Source of the DNA: Mucilaginibacter sp.
GTDB lineage: Bacteria > Bacteroidota > Bacteroidia > Sphingobacteriales > Sphingobacteriaceae
Assembly: GCA_028288305.1 (NCBI GenBank)
Contig: JAQBOA010000025.1
Location: 1 to 60,765 of the forward strand
Reading direction: 5' to 3'
DNA: 60,765 nt
The translations under genes and the position numbers were made by a program. This document shows positions 16,909-26,834 of this stretch, piece after piece. The notes under the pieces were generated by a model, which saw only the letters and a list, made by a program, of their open reading frames with translations, was not told where the DNA came from and did no database searches. Within the stretch, counting starts at the first letter, position 1. Every line of letters begins with the position of its first letter.

Positions 16909-18246
16909 TCAATGTAAATCTACAGCATCTTCTTCATTTATCAGCAGTTCAAGCTTAACCGATTCAATATTTTGTTCGGATTTTTTTAATACTGTAATGT
17001 TATACCCGTTTGATTCTTTCTGTTCACCAACTTCGGGTATTTTACCAAATATATCACCCAGCCAGCCCGATACGGTGTCAAAATCACCATCCTCAGGCAA
17101 ATCATGCGGTAAATGTTCATTTACATCATATATTGGCGCCAGGGCATTTACAATAAATTCACGTTCATTTACTACTTCAACAATTGGCTTTTCCTCATCA
17201 TATTCGTCTTGTATCTCTCCAACCAGTTCTTCAACTATATCTTCGAGTGTCACCATACCCGCCGTACCGCCAAACTCATCTAATACAATGGCAATTTGTA
17301 TCCGTTTTTGCTGTAACTCAGCCATCAGATCATTAATCTTTTTTGTTTCCGGTATAAAATAGGGCTTTCGAATAATGTCTTTTAAAATAATTTCCTCATG
17401 GCGTGCCAATAATGGTAAAATATCTTTTGCGTGTACTATACCTACAATTTTATCAATAACATCATCATAAACAGGCATTCGGGAATAACCTTCTGTTATT
17501 AATATTTCAAGCAGCTCATTTTGTGGAGTATTGATATCCACGCCAGATATTTTTGTGCGGGGAACCATAATATTTTTTACTACGCGTTCATTAAAATCAA
17601 AAACGTTCTGTATAAGTTCGTGTTCGTTTGAATCCAATGCCCCGGTTTCTTTCCCTTGTTCCAACAAATACTGCAATTCTTCTGAGCTATGGTGCGCTTC
17701 TCCCTGAACTGCATTTATTCCCATAAGCTTTAAAATAAAATTGGCAAACCCGTTTAATACCCAGATTAATGGTTTGAAAACTATAAAAAAGAAGCGTAAG
17801 GGAACAGAGATTGTCATTATTGTACGTACAGATCTCTGTATTGCAATAGATTTAGGTGCAAGTTCACCAAATACAATGTGCAAAATTGTAATAAAGGCAA
17901 ATGCTACTACGTGACTGGTATTAATAATAAAACTTGAAGTGATAATTACGCCAAATAATGCAAACATATTCAGCATTAATTTGGTCACCACTTCCTGGCC
18001 AACCCATCCTAACCCTAAAGAAGCGATAGTGATACCTAGTTGTGTGGCCGCCAGGTAACCATCAAGGTTATGCATAATGCCGCGTGCAACCTTTGCTACT
18101 CCGCTTCCAGACTTGGCTTTAAGTTCAATTTGAGAACCGCGCACCCTAACCATGGCAAACTCGGCGGCTACAAAAAAACCGTTGAGCAAAACCAAAAAAA
18201 AGGTAAGGAACAAATATAAACCGCTTATTTCAAGATCAGGCCCCAT
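16909..18246 (-). CDS. CNNM/CorC-type transporter-associated protein (DUF21, CBS pair, CorC_HlyC)
   Basis: 445 residues. DUF21 membrane domain (about 1-195, four hydrophobic segments), tandem CBS domains (about 215-335; VPRTKISGVDI, GYSRMPVYDDVIDKIVGIVHAKD) and a C-terminal CorC_HlyC domain (about 355-440; NALAPIYDVNEH, GDFDTVSGWLGDIFG). The family, often called hemolysin-like, contains Mg2+/Co2+ exporters, and GldE is a relative, so GldE identity cannot be excluded. Seven bases from the pyrophosphatase gene upstream. Confidence 0.9.
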   Translation of the reverse strand: MGPDLEISGLYLFLTFFLVLLNGFFVAAEFAMVRVRGSQIELKAKSGSGVAKVARGIMHNLDGYLAATQLGITIASLGLGWVGQEVVTKLMLNMFALFGVIITSSFIINTSHVVAFAFITILHIVFGELAPKSIAIQRSVRTIMTISVPLRFFFIVFKPLIWVLNGFANFILKLMGINAVQGEAHHSSEELQYLLEQGKETGALDSNEHELIQNVFDFNERVVKNIMVPRTKISGVDINTPQNELLEILITEGYSRMPVYDDVIDKIVGIVHAKDILPLLARHEEIILKDIIRKPYFIPETKKINDLMAELQQKRIQIAIVLDEFGGTAGMVTLEDIVEELVGEIQDEYDEEKPIVEVVNEREFIVNALAPIYDVNEHLPHDLPEDGDFDTVSGWLGDIFGKIPEVGEQKESNGYNITVLKKSEQNIESVKLELLINEEDAVDLH

Positions 18247-18253
18247 GAATTAT

Positions 18254-18799
18254 TTATTGGTATACAGGAAAGGTAGACTTATACAATTCCATACTTTCTA
18301 AAATTACCTTATGTGCATAACTCATTCCCAAAAGGTGTTCGATGGTTACATTTTTTCCTTCAAGTTTCTTATAATCCTTAAAAAAACGAACGATTTCTGT
18401 CATAGCATGGGGTGGGAGTTCAGCCAAATCATTAATATAATTTACTGACATATCATTTTTTGCTACTGCAATGATCTTGTCGTCCTGTTCGCCATTATCA
18501 ACCATATGCATTACTCCAATTACTTTTGCTTCAATCATTGACAGTGGAAAAACATCAATTGAACAAAGTACAAGGATATCTAAAGGGTCATTATCATCAC
18601 AATAAGTTTGAGGTATAAAACCATAATTAGCAGGATACATTACCGATGAAAACAGCACACGGTCTAATCTTAACAGGCCCGATTCCTTGTCTATTTCATA
18701 TTTTGCTTTTGAGCCTTTAGGTATTTCAATTATTGCATTAACAATTTCAGGAATATTTTCACCGGGCGAAACCTGGTGCCATGGATGTTGTGTACTCAT
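18254..18799 (-). CDS. ppa: inorganic pyrophosphatase (family I)
   Basis: 181 residues. It hydrolyses cytoplasmic pyrophosphate. The metal-binding signature [11 protein letters not shown] and the downstream [12 protein letters not shown] are intact, as are the substrate residues in [10 protein letters not shown] and the [11 protein letters not shown] strand. Length is normal for the soluble bacterial enzyme. Sits between dedA and the CNNM gene, both within 10 bases. Confidence 0.96.
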   Translation of the reverse strand: MSTQHPWHQVSPGENIPEIVNAIIEIPKGSKAKYEIDKESGLLRLDRVLFSSVMYPANYGFIPQTYCDDNDPLDILVLCSIDVFPLSMIEAKVIGVMHMVDNGEQDDKIIAVAKNDMSVNYINDLAELPPHAMTEIVRFFKDYKKLEGKNVTIEHLLGMSYAHKVILESMELYKSTFPVYQ

Positions 18800-18807
18800 T
18801 TATAATT

Positions 18808-19455
18808 TTATTTTAGTTCTTTAACTTTTTCGTTCTTTTGCAATCTTCTTTTAAAAAAAGCTATAACAAGGGGAATTGTTGTAAATGTAATTAGTCCCAA
18901 TACAATATATTCCAGGTAATGTTTTAGTTGAGGATACTTTCTGCCTAAAAAATATCCTGCTAAAGTAAAAGTTGTTACCCAAGTAATACTGCCTATTAAG
19001 TTATAAAGTGTAAACTTTTTAATATCAACTTTAACAACACCTGCAAAGATAGGTGCAAAAGTTCTAATTATTGGGAAAAATCTGCCTAAAATCAAAGCCA
19101 TACCGCCATGTTTCGCATAAAATTCTTCAGCAAGCTTTATATAATGCTTTTTAAAGAATAGCGAGTTGCTTTTATTGAATAATGCAGGCCCTGTTCTATA
19201 TCCAAACCAATAACCGGTAAAGTTTCCTAAAACACCAGATGCTATAAGGGATAACACAAGCTTGTAAATAGATACATTAAAGTGGCCCGTTGAGCATAGT
19301 AAACCTGCCATAAATAACAAGTAATCTCCCGGCAGAAAAAAACCGAAAAACAGACCGGTTTCAGCAAAAACAACTATAAGCAAAAAGTAAAACCCTAAGC
19401 TTATGATGGATTGAGCGTCCGTTAAATTTTGAAAATGTTCCCAAAAATTATCCAT
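18808..19455 (-). CDS. DedA family membrane protein
   Basis: 215 residues with about five hydrophobic segments. DedA (SNARE-associated PF09335) motifs: ETGLFFGFFLPGDYLLF near the N-terminus, FGYRTGP, and GRFFPIIRTFAPIFAG with the conserved Arg-Thr. Related proteins recycle the undecaprenyl phosphate or phospholipid carriers across the inner membrane. The C-terminus is Lys/Arg-rich and cytoplasmic. 56 bases downstream of nuoN. Confidence 0.92.
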   Translation of the reverse strand: MDNFWEHFQNLTDAQSIISLGFYFLLIVVFAETGLFFGFFLPGDYLLFMAGLLCSTGHFNVSIYKLVLSLIASGVLGNFTGYWFGYRTGPALFNKSNSLFFKKHYIKLAEEFYAKHGGMALILGRFFPIIRTFAPIFAGVVKVDIKKFTLYNLIGSITWVTTFTLAGYFLGRKYPQLKHYLEYIVLGLITFTTIPLVIAFFKRRLQKNEKVKELK

Positions 19456-19511
19456 TCACTATATCCGTAAAGCTACAAATATAAATCAATTTGTAATACG
19501 TGCGTTACAGA

Positions 19512-20897
19512 TTAAATTAGGTTTGATATTAGGGCTGGATAAATTCCTATTAAAATTATTACCAATGCTGAAAAACCCAGGACGATTTTGTAATAAAACG
19601 GCACAATGAGCGCTTCATTTTCGGCATCACGAAAATACATAGCAATAATTACTCTGAAATAGTAAAAAACGCTTATAACTGCATTAACAACAGCTAAAAT
19701 AACCAGCCATACCTGGTATTTCATTAATGCTCCTGAAAACATAAAAAACTTACCGATAAAACCAGCGGTAAGCGGAATACCAGCCAATGACAGCATTGAT
19801 ATAGTTAAAACAAGTGCCAGAAAAGGATTTTTTTTGGCCAAGCCATTAAAGCTATCGAAATTATCGCTGGAAGATTGTTGATGAACCAATATTAAAGCGC
19901 CAAAAGCAATAATGGACGCAATTGAATAAGCAGATGCATAAATAAATACTGAGTTAGCAGAGCTTGCACCTAAAGCTACAATTGCAAAAAGTAAATACCC
20001 TGCATGAGATATACTTGAAAATGCCAGCATGCGCTTAAAGCTTTGCTGATAAAGTGCAGTTATATTTCCAATAAAAAGGGTAACAATAGTTATAATCAAT
20101 AATACCGGTACCCAAAAATCAGACAATGGTGCAAAACAGGCGGAAAATAATCGTAAAAATGCGGCAAAGCCTGCGGTTTTTACTACTGTTGACATAAATG
20201 CAGTAATCAATGTAGGTGATCCCTCATACACATCTGGCGTCCAGAAATGGAATGGGGCTGCACCTACTTTAAAACAAAGGCCAACTATAATTAACAGTAT
20301 ACCTGTATAAAACATGGGTGTAATATCACCTGGATGCGGATGAGCCAAAACCCAGTCACGGATGACTTCCAGGTTAAATGAGCCTGATGCTCCATAAATT
20401 AAAGTAATGCCGAACAATAAAAATCCCGTTGAAAATGCACCCATCAGAAAATATTTTAAAGCAGCCTCGTTTGACGCAAAATCACTCTTTTTAATACCAG
20501 CCAGAATATATAAACTTACCGACATGATCTCTATTCCTATAAACAGCATTGTTAAGTTGTAGAAAGAGACCATAACTATAATACCAGCTAATGAAAATAA
20601 AATTATAGCATAATATTCGGCTATATGCTGGCTAATCCTTTCGAAATACCCCTTTGAGAGCAATAAGATAAGTATAGTAGAAATAATGGTAATGGCTGAA
20701 AATGCTATTGAAAAATTATCAAACAGCATCATACCATGATAAATGGGTTGCGCGCTATTGTTCCATTGAGCAACAGCAGAACCCAAAGCGGCCAACAAAC
20801 CAATAATGGTAACGGGCAACAATGCTTTTTGAACTTTATATAAACCCAAATACAGTAGCAATATGGGTAAAATGGATATAATGATTAAGGTACTCAT
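19512..20897 (-). CDS. nuoN: NADH-quinone oxidoreductase subunit N
   Basis: 461 residues, about 14 membrane helices, antiporter-like Proton_antipo_M domain (MSVSLYILAGIKKSDFASNEAALKYF split near residue 120-150; KVGAAPFHFWTPDVYEGSP near 210). One of the three proton-pumping subunits of complex I. Its ATG overlaps the nuoM stop by 4 bases. Last nuo gene of the operon. Confidence 0.96.
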   Translation of the reverse strand: MSTLIIISILPILLLYLGLYKVQKALLPVTIIGLLAALGSAVAQWNNSAQPIYHGMMLFDNFSIAFSAITIISTILILLLSKGYFERISQHIAEYYAIILFSLAGIIVMVSFYNLTMLFIGIEIMSVSLYILAGIKKSDFASNEAALKYFLMGAFSTGFLLFGITLIYGASGSFNLEVIRDWVLAHPHPGDITPMFYTGILLIIVGLCFKVGAAPFHFWTPDVYEGSPTLITAFMSTVVKTAGFAAFLRLFSACFAPLSDFWVPVLLIITIVTLFIGNITALYQQSFKRMLAFSSISHAGYLLFAIVALGASSANSVFIYASAYSIASIIAFGALILVHQQSSSDNFDSFNGLAKKNPFLALVLTISMLSLAGIPLTAGFIGKFFMFSGALMKYQVWLVILAVVNAVISVFYYFRVIIAMYFRDAENEALIVPFYYKIVLGFSALVIILIGIYPALISNLI

Positions 20898-22360
20898 GGT
20901 TTTACTGCGTAAAATTTGGTATTTACCGAATTAACTAACTCTTTGACGGCAGCTTCGGAAATATGAAGAATTGGCTGCGGATAAACTCCAATAATTATTA
21001 TTAAAGCACAAATGATACTTAGTACCACCGTTTCCGAACCATTTATATCGCTAAATGTAGCTGTTAAGGCGTTAGTTTCGCCCTGCATTACTTTTTTATA
21101 CATGCGCAACATATATACTGCGCCAAATATCATGGTTAGTCCAGCCGCGGTAACCATCCATATATTCCATTGCAAAATGCTCAGCAATAATAAAAACTCA
21201 CCTACGAAACCATTAGTTAAGGGCAAAGCAACGGTTCCTAATACAATAATTAAAAATGCTAATGCAAATTTGGGAGCTACTTTGGCTATTCCGCCTAAAT
21301 TGCCAATCTCTCTTGTATTTAACCGTCTGCTAATAATATCCCAAATAAAGAATAATCCAACAACGTTAATACCATGGTTAAGCATCTGTATCATGGCGCC
21401 CTGAACGCCCACTGTTGTCCAGACAAATATCCCGGCAGCCATTAATCCAACGTGAGCTAAGGATGAATAAGCTACAAGGCGTTTACCGTCTTTTTGGGTG
21501 AAGGCAATAATTGACGCATAAACGATACCTATTACCGCAAGCATAATTGCCATGCTTTGCCATTGTAAAAAACCCAAAGGTGCATTCGGGATCATCCAGC
21601 GTATGACACCATATATTCCCATTTTTAGCATAATACCTGAAAGCATCATAGTGCCACCTGTTGGCGCTTCAGTATAGGTATCAGGCTGCCATGTATGAAA
21701 AGGGAATAAGGGCATTTTTATAGCAAAAGCCAGAAAAAAGGCCCAAAACACCAGGGACTGGTGATGCGCATCAAGATTTAAATTATAAAACTGTAATAAA
21801 TCGTAAGTTTTTGAAGGTGTTTGCAGGTACAGGTATATAATACCAAGCAGCATAAATAATGAGCCCGAAAAGGTATAAATGAAAAACTTCAGCGTTATAC
21901 GTATACGGTTTTCACCGCCCCATAAGGAGCAGATAAAATAAATTGGTATTAGTGCCGCTTCCCAGCCTATATAAAATAAAAAGCCATCTAAAGCTGTAAA
22001 TACTAAAAGTAACCCAGCCTGCATAAACAATATAAGTGCATAAAAAGCGGGCGCATTTTTATACTGGTGCTGATAAGTAGTTAAAATAATAAGCGGAACC
22101 AATAAAGTGGTAAGCAATACCATTATCATACTAATACCATCAATACCGGCACTAAAGTAAATGCCGAATTTTGGAATCCATGGAAGATCAACAGCAAACT
22201 GCACGGAAGCATCAGGTATAAAACGGCATAAAAAAAATGCTGCTATAATGAGTTCCGCAACAGAAAAAGTTAATGCAGCATGTTTAGCCGCATCGTTTTT
22301 AAAAAATAAAACCGCGAGCGCTGCAATTACAGGTAAAAAAATTAAAATACTAACCGTCAT
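20894..22360 (-). CDS. nuoM: NADH-quinone oxidoreductase subunit M
   Basis: 488 residues, multi-span antiporter-like subunit. Characteristic ERFxW-region equivalent (YIGWEAALIPIYFICSLWGG), KMPLFPFHTWQPDTYTEAP near 215 and MLNHGINVVGLFF. The conserved Glu (WE) and Lys of the pump channel are visible. 24 bases after nuoL. Confidence 0.96.
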   Translation of the reverse strand: MTVSILIFLPVIAALAVLFFKNDAAKHAALTFSVAELIIAAFFLCRFIPDASVQFAVDLPWIPKFGIYFSAGIDGISMIMVLLTTLLVPLIILTTYQHQYKNAPAFYALILFMQAGLLLVFTALDGFLFYIGWEAALIPIYFICSLWGGENRIRITLKFFIYTFSGSLFMLLGIIYLYLQTPSKTYDLLQFYNLNLDAHHQSLVFWAFFLAFAIKMPLFPFHTWQPDTYTEAPTGGTMMLSGIMLKMGIYGVIRWMIPNAPLGFLQWQSMAIMLAVIGIVYASIIAFTQKDGKRLVAYSSLAHVGLMAAGIFVWTTVGVQGAMIQMLNHGINVVGLFFIWDIISRRLNTREIGNLGGIAKVAPKFALAFLIIVLGTVALPLTNGFVGEFLLLLSILQWNIWMVTAAGLTMIFGAVYMLRMYKKVMQGETNALTATFSDINGSETVVLSIICALIIIIGVYPQPILHISEAAVKELVNSVNTKFYAVKP

Positions 22361-22384
22361 TTTTTGTTGTAAACGTTAATCGTT

Positions 22385-24286
22385 TTATACTTTTATTAGA
22401 ATGTACATTAATACGGAAATGATACCCACCACCATCATAAATATATAAAACCCAACATTACCCGTTTGCAGTAACCGTAAGCCTTTGCTTGCTTCTATTG
22501 AACCTTTTCCAAGTCCGTTTACGAAACCATCAATACCTAAACGGTCGACTACTTTATAAAAGAATACTGATAAAGCATCCAGTGGCTTACGGATTACCAG
22601 GTCATACAACTCATCGATATAAAACTTATGATAGGATATATCTATCAATGCCGGACGCTCTTCGCTATCCGAAACCGGTACTTCTGCATTCTTGTTATAT
22701 TTAATATATGCATAAGCTAATGCCGCAAGAGCTGCTAACACTGATATAGCCATTAGCGTCTTTTCAGTCAGGTCACTTAATGAAGCTTTCGTCATAAGTG
22801 CAGTTGATCCTTTAAAAACAGGGGCTAAAAATTCTTCCAGCATATGATGACCGCCTAATGATTCAGGGACACCCACAAATCCGCCAATAGTTGATAAAAT
22901 TGCCAGGATAACCAGCGGGATAGTCATGGTTGGAGGTGACTCGTGAAGGTGATGCTCCTGCTCGTGAGATCCACGAAACTTTCCATAAAAAGTAAGGTAC
23001 AGCATACGGAACATATAAAACGAGGTAAACATGGCTGTAATAACCCCAATTACATACATCGTTGTGCTGTAGTTAAAAGTGTGCGCTAATATCTCATCTT
23101 TGGAAAAGAAACCCGCAAATGGCGGAATACCCGAAATTGCCAGCGTACCAATAAGCATGGTGATAAAGGTAATTGGCAATTTGCCTTTTAATCCACCCAT
23201 TTTACGCATATCCTGCTCACCGCTTACTGCATGGATCACTGAGCCTGCACCCAAAAACAGCAGGGCCTTAAAAAACGCATGTGTAAGCACATGGAAAAAT
23301 GCCCCGGTATAAGCTCCAACGCCTAATCCTAAAAACATATATCCCAACTGTGATACTGTTGAATACGCTAATACTTTTTTAATATCTGTTTGTGTTAACG
23401 CTATCAATGCTCCTAAAACTGCAGTAGCCAGGCCAATTATTGCTATAATATGAAGGGTGACAGGTGCCAAAGTGAATAAAATGTTTGAGCGGGCTATCAT
23501 ATAAACACCTGCTGTTACCATGGTTGCTGCATGGATTAAAGCCGATACCGGGGTTGGACCTGCCATGGCATCCGGAAGCCAGGTAAATAATGGGATTTGT
23601 GCCGATTTGCCTACTGCACCAACAAATAATAAAATGGTTATTAAAGTGAAATTTACACTTGCAAAATCTTTAGTTGGGGCTTTTTGAAAAATATCACTGA
23701 ATGAAGCACTTCCAAAAACAAGAATTAGTATAAATATGGCTATGATAAACCCTAAATCACCTATACGATTCATTATAAATGCTTTTTTAGCAGCATCAGC
23801 GTAATCCGGGTTAGTATACCAGAAGCCAATTAACAGGTAAGAGCAAAGACCCACGCCTTCCCAACCTATAAACATGATCAAATAATTTGATCCCATCACC
23901 AGCAAAAGCATAAAGAAAACGAACAAGTTGAGGTAAGAGAAAAATTTACCATAACCGTCATCGTCTTTCATATAGCCGACAGAATATAAATGGATCAGAA
24001 AGCCAACGCCGGTAATAATTAAGAGCATTATGGCACTTAGCTGATCAATCAAAAATGCGAATGAGATTTTAAAGTTTCCTACGGCAAACCAATCAAACAT
24101 GGAAACATTAAATGCACCTGTAGATTTTACCTGTAAGAACGCGCCGATACTTAAACCAAATGAAGCAAATACCAAAAAACTGCCGATAAAGCCAATTACA
24201 TTTTTTGGTAATATATTACGGCCAAGGCCATTAATAATAAAACCGGCTAACGGTAATAAAGGAATAAGCCAGATATATTTATCCAT
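22385..24286 (-). CDS. nuoL: NADH-quinone oxidoreductase subunit L
   Basis: 633 residues. The antiporter-like core (FIGWEGVGLCSYLLIGFW near 145, SAQIPLFTWLPDAMAGPTPVSALIHAATMV over about 228-258) is followed by the long C-terminal extension with a His-rich loop (EQEHHLHES) and terminal helix that forms the lateral arm over NuoM and NuoN. Preceded by a 106-base gap holding palindromic repeat family D. Confidence 0.96.
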   Translation of the reverse strand: MDKYIWLIPLLPLAGFIINGLGRNILPKNVIGFIGSFLVFASFGLSIGAFLQVKSTGAFNVSMFDWFAVGNFKISFAFLIDQLSAIMLLIITGVGFLIHLYSVGYMKDDDGYGKFFSYLNLFVFFMLLLVMGSNYLIMFIGWEGVGLCSYLLIGFWYTNPDYADAAKKAFIMNRIGDLGFIIAIFILILVFGSASFSDIFQKAPTKDFASVNFTLITILLFVGAVGKSAQIPLFTWLPDAMAGPTPVSALIHAATMVTAGVYMIARSNILFTLAPVTLHIIAIIGLATAVLGALIALTQTDIKKVLAYSTVSQLGYMFLGLGVGAYTGAFFHVLTHAFFKALLFLGAGSVIHAVSGEQDMRKMGGLKGKLPITFITMLIGTLAISGIPPFAGFFSKDEILAHTFNYSTTMYVIGVITAMFTSFYMFRMLYLTFYGKFRGSHEQEHHLHESPPTMTIPLVILAILSTIGGFVGVPESLGGHHMLEEFLAPVFKGSTALMTKASLSDLTEKTLMAISVLAALAALAYAYIKYNKNAEVPVSDSEERPALIDISYHKFYIDELYDLVIRKPLDALSVFFYKVVDRLGIDGFVNGLGKGSIEASKGLRLLQTGNVGFYIFMMVVGIISVLMYILIKV

Positions 24287-24299
24287 TGTTGTAGTTCAT

Positions 24300-24394
24300 A
24301 CCCCTATCCTCCTAAAGGGAAAGATGGTGGGTTTCTTTTTAATTTATTTATTATCAAACACCTCAAAACTCCCCCTTTAGGGGGTTGGGGGGTT
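24300..24394. repeat. Family D G/C-tract inverted repeat between nuoK and nuoL
   Basis: Right part 24368-24394 reads ACTCCCCCTTTAGGGGG then TTGGGGGGTT. The left part near 24300-24332 carries the diverged complement CCCCTATCCTCCTAAAGGG. The right end overlaps the nuoK stop codon (24393-24395). A copy of the same repeat lies inside a coding sequence at 53853-53885. Confidence 0.7.
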
Positions 24395-24722
24395 ACCATT
24401 TTAACCTGTTCAGCACATTAATATCTATCGAATTTGTATTGCGATAGATCATCACAATTATGGCCAAACCCACTGCCACTTCAGCAGCCGCGAGCGCTAT
24501 AATAAAAAACACAAAAACCTGGCCGGTAGCATCTCCACGATATACGGAAAAAGCGGTAAGCAACAGGTTTACAGCATTAAGCATCAGTTCAATCGACATA
24601 AAAATTACGATTGCATTGCGGCGGATCAATACCCCAATAACACCAATCGAAAAAATGATAACACATAGTATGATATAGTGATTGAGAGGTATAGCTTGGA
24701 TATTTTGTGTTAAAGTTTCCAT
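24393..24722 (-). CDS. nuoK: NADH-quinone oxidoreductase subunit K
   Basis: 109 residues, three helices, a standard NuoK. Conserved Glu in FMSIELMLNAVNLL (helix 2) and Glu in LAAAEVAVGLAI (helix 3) belong to the proton path. Its ATG shares one base with the nuoJ stop. Confidence 0.96.
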   Translation of the reverse strand: METLTQNIQAIPLNHYIILCVIIFSIGVIGVLIRRNAIVIFMSIELMLNAVNLLLTAFSVYRGDATGQVFVFFIIALAAAEVAVGLAIIVMIYRNTNSIDINVLNRLKW

Positions 24723-25219
24723 CAGGCAGTTTTAGTTTCTTTAGTAGCCAACAGAACTGCACCTACCATTGCGGATAAAAGCAATATAGAGGATACTTCA
24801 AATGGCAATAAATATTCATTAAACAATATTTTTCCCAGGTTTTTTACTAAACCCAAATTAGGATCATTAAGAACTACAGGCTGTGAAACACCGAATGCTT
24901 TTAAGGCAGCAACTATAGTAACCAAAAAACAACCGCCGCCAATAACGCCTGCAAACTTAACCAAATTTGATTTACGGGGTTCCGACTCTTTATTTAGGTT
25001 GATAAGCATCAATGTATATAAAAACAGTACTAAGATAGCCCCCATATACACGATGAAATTAACAATAGCCAGAAATTGCGCATTCATTAAAATATAATGA
25101 ATAGTAAAAGTGAAAAAAGTAAGTACAAGATAAAGAATACTATGTACAGGATTTTTTGCAGTAATAACCAGTATGGAGAAAAATACCGATAGAAATGCGA
25201 TAAAGTAAAATGTATTCAT
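24722..25219 (-). CDS. nuoJ: NADH-quinone oxidoreductase subunit J
   Basis: 165 residues, five helices. Conserved helix-3 motif FIVYMGAILVLFLYTLMLI, including the pi-bulge Tyr-Met-Gly-Ala, identifies NuoJ. Sixty bases downstream of nuoI and coupled to nuoK. Confidence 0.95.
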   Translation of the reverse strand: MNTFYFIAFLSVFFSILVITAKNPVHSILYLVLTFFTFTIHYILMNAQFLAIVNFIVYMGAILVLFLYTLMLINLNKESEPRKSNLVKFAGVIGGGCFLVTIVAALKAFGVSQPVVLNDPNLGLVKNLGKILFNEYLLPFEVSSILLLSAMVGAVLLATKETKTA

Positions 25220-25279
25220 GATTGATATTTACAAATACCTTTGCCCTTAAAAAAGGTTGGGCAAAGGTATAAAACTTCT

Positions 25280-25777
25280 TTATTGATTTAAGGGTGCTTC
25301 TACTAATTTGTCTTTACCATAAATAAAATCTTTCCTTAAATATTCTGATGGCACAATATCACCATCAAGATAAATAGCTTCTTTAGGGCAAGCCTCTTCA
25401 CATAAACCGCAAAATATGCAGCGCAGCATATTTATTTCATATACAGCAGCATATTTTTCTTCACGATATAAATGCTCTTCGCCTTTTTGACGTTCAGCAG
25501 CTATCATAGTTATAGCTTCGGCCGGGCACGATAAAGCGCACAAACCGCAGGCGGTACAGCGTTCACGTCCATCTTCATCACGCTTAAGTGAATGCATTCC
25601 ACGGAAATTCTCTGAAAACTCACGCTTTTGCTCAGGATAACTGATTGTTACAGGTTTTCTGAAAAAGTGTTTCATAGTAATTGAAAGCCCTTGTGCAATT
25701 GCAGGCAGGTATATACGCTCCCAAAAATTGAGTGGCTTATGTTCAAGTACTTTTCGTTTATTACTTAGTGGTTCCAT
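25280..25777 (-). CDS. nuoI: NADH-quinone oxidoreductase subunit I
   Basis: 165 residues. Two 4Fe-4S motifs, CTACGLCALSCPAEAI (about 85-100) and CIFCGLCEEACPKEAI (about 121-136), bind clusters N6a and N6b in the peripheral arm. N-terminal amphipathic region contacts NuoH. Thirteen bases after nuoH. Confidence 0.96.
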   Translation of the reverse strand: MEPLSNKRKVLEHKPLNFWERIYLPAIAQGLSITMKHFFRKPVTISYPEQKREFSENFRGMHSLKRDEDGRERCTACGLCALSCPAEAITMIAAERQKGEEHLYREEKYAAVYEINMLRCIFCGLCEEACPKEAIYLDGDIVPSEYLRKDFIYGKDKLVEAPLNQ

Positions 25778-25790
25778 TTTACTTAATCTC

Positions 25791-26834
25791 CTATCTATTT
25801 AAAAAAGTAATAACAATTCCGGTGACTATAATGTTGGCAATAGCCAGGGGTATTAAACCTTTCCATCCCAGGTCCATCAACTGATCGTACCGGAAACGGG
25901 GAATAGTCCATCGTACCCACATAAAAAAGAATATAAAGAAAAATATTTTTGCAAATAAAACAGCAATACCAATTATAGCAACCAGGTTTGGTGACCCAAT
26001 ATGATCCATGAAAGGGAAATTATATCCGCCAAAATATAAAGTAGCCATCACTGCCGATGATATAAACATGTTGATATATTCGGAAAACAGGTAAAAACCC
26101 AGTTTCATTGACGAATATTCGGTATGATAACCGCCCACCAGTTCAGTTTCGCACTCTGGCAGGTCAAAAGGGGTACGGTTAGTTTCGGCAAACGCACATA
26201 CAATAAATAATAAAAACCCTAAAGGCTGCTTGAAAAAATTCCACGTAAACCAGCCGTGCGACCAAAATCCATGTTGTTGTTCGGCAATTTCACGAAGGCT
26301 TAAGGTACCTGTTACCATCAATAATGCGATGATTGATAGGCCCATGGATAGCTCATAACTGATATTTTGCGATGCCGCACGTATAGCGCCTAATAACGAA
26401 TATTTATTGTTGGATGCCCAGCCGCCTATCATTACGCCATAAACACCCAGGGAAACTACACCTAATATATATAATACGCCAACGTTAATATCAGCAACCT
26501 GCAGATCAATAACATGTGTGCCGATAGTTAATTTTTGTCCCCATGGAATAACTGCCGAGCCTATACAGGCGGTAAGAATAGAAAGTGATGGGCCGGCAAT
26601 GAATAAAAATGCGTTGGCATTTGTTGGAATGATCTCTTCTTTTAGAAACATTTTCGCACCATCGGCAAATGGCTGTAACAATCCAAATGGGCCGGCACGA
26701 TTTGGGCCTATCCTATCCTGAAAAAATGCCGCTACTTTACGCTCCGCATAAGTGGAGTATAAAGCTATCAATAAGCTGATAGCAAATATTATTACTACCA
26801 GTATAAATTTAATTACTATATCTGCTATTCCCAT
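25791..26834 (-). CDS. nuoH: NADH-quinone oxidoreductase subunit H
   Basis: 347 residues, eight to nine helices. Quinone-site motifs AERKVAAFFQDRIGPNRAGP (about 30-49) and FAETNRTPFDLPE with ETELVGGYHTEYSS are intact. The ATG shares one base with the nuoG stop. Confidence 0.97.
   Translation of the reverse strand: MGIADIVIKFILVVIIFAISLLIALYSTYAERKVAAFFQDRIGPNRAGPFGLLQPFADGAKMFLKEEIIPTNANAFLFIAGPSLSILTACIGSAVIPWGQKLTIGTHVIDLQVADINVGVLYILGVVSLGVYGVMIGGWASNNKYSLLGAIRAASQNISYELSMGLSIIALLMVTGTLSLREIAEQQHGFWSHGWFTWNFFKQPLGFLLFIVCAFAETNRTPFDLPECETELVGGYHTEYSSMKLGFYLFSEYINMFISSAVMATLYFGGYNFPFMDHIGSPNLVAIIGIAVLFAKIFFFIFFFMWVRWTIPRFRYDQLMDLGWKGLIPLAIANIIVTGIVITFLNR

Noticed and set aside
16856..17362. 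168-residue frame on the plus strand, very Ser-rich
   Set aside because: It lies antisense to the CNNM/CorC gene and the start of rsmE, both with clear domains; its Ser-rich composition is the mirror of Asp/Glu codons.
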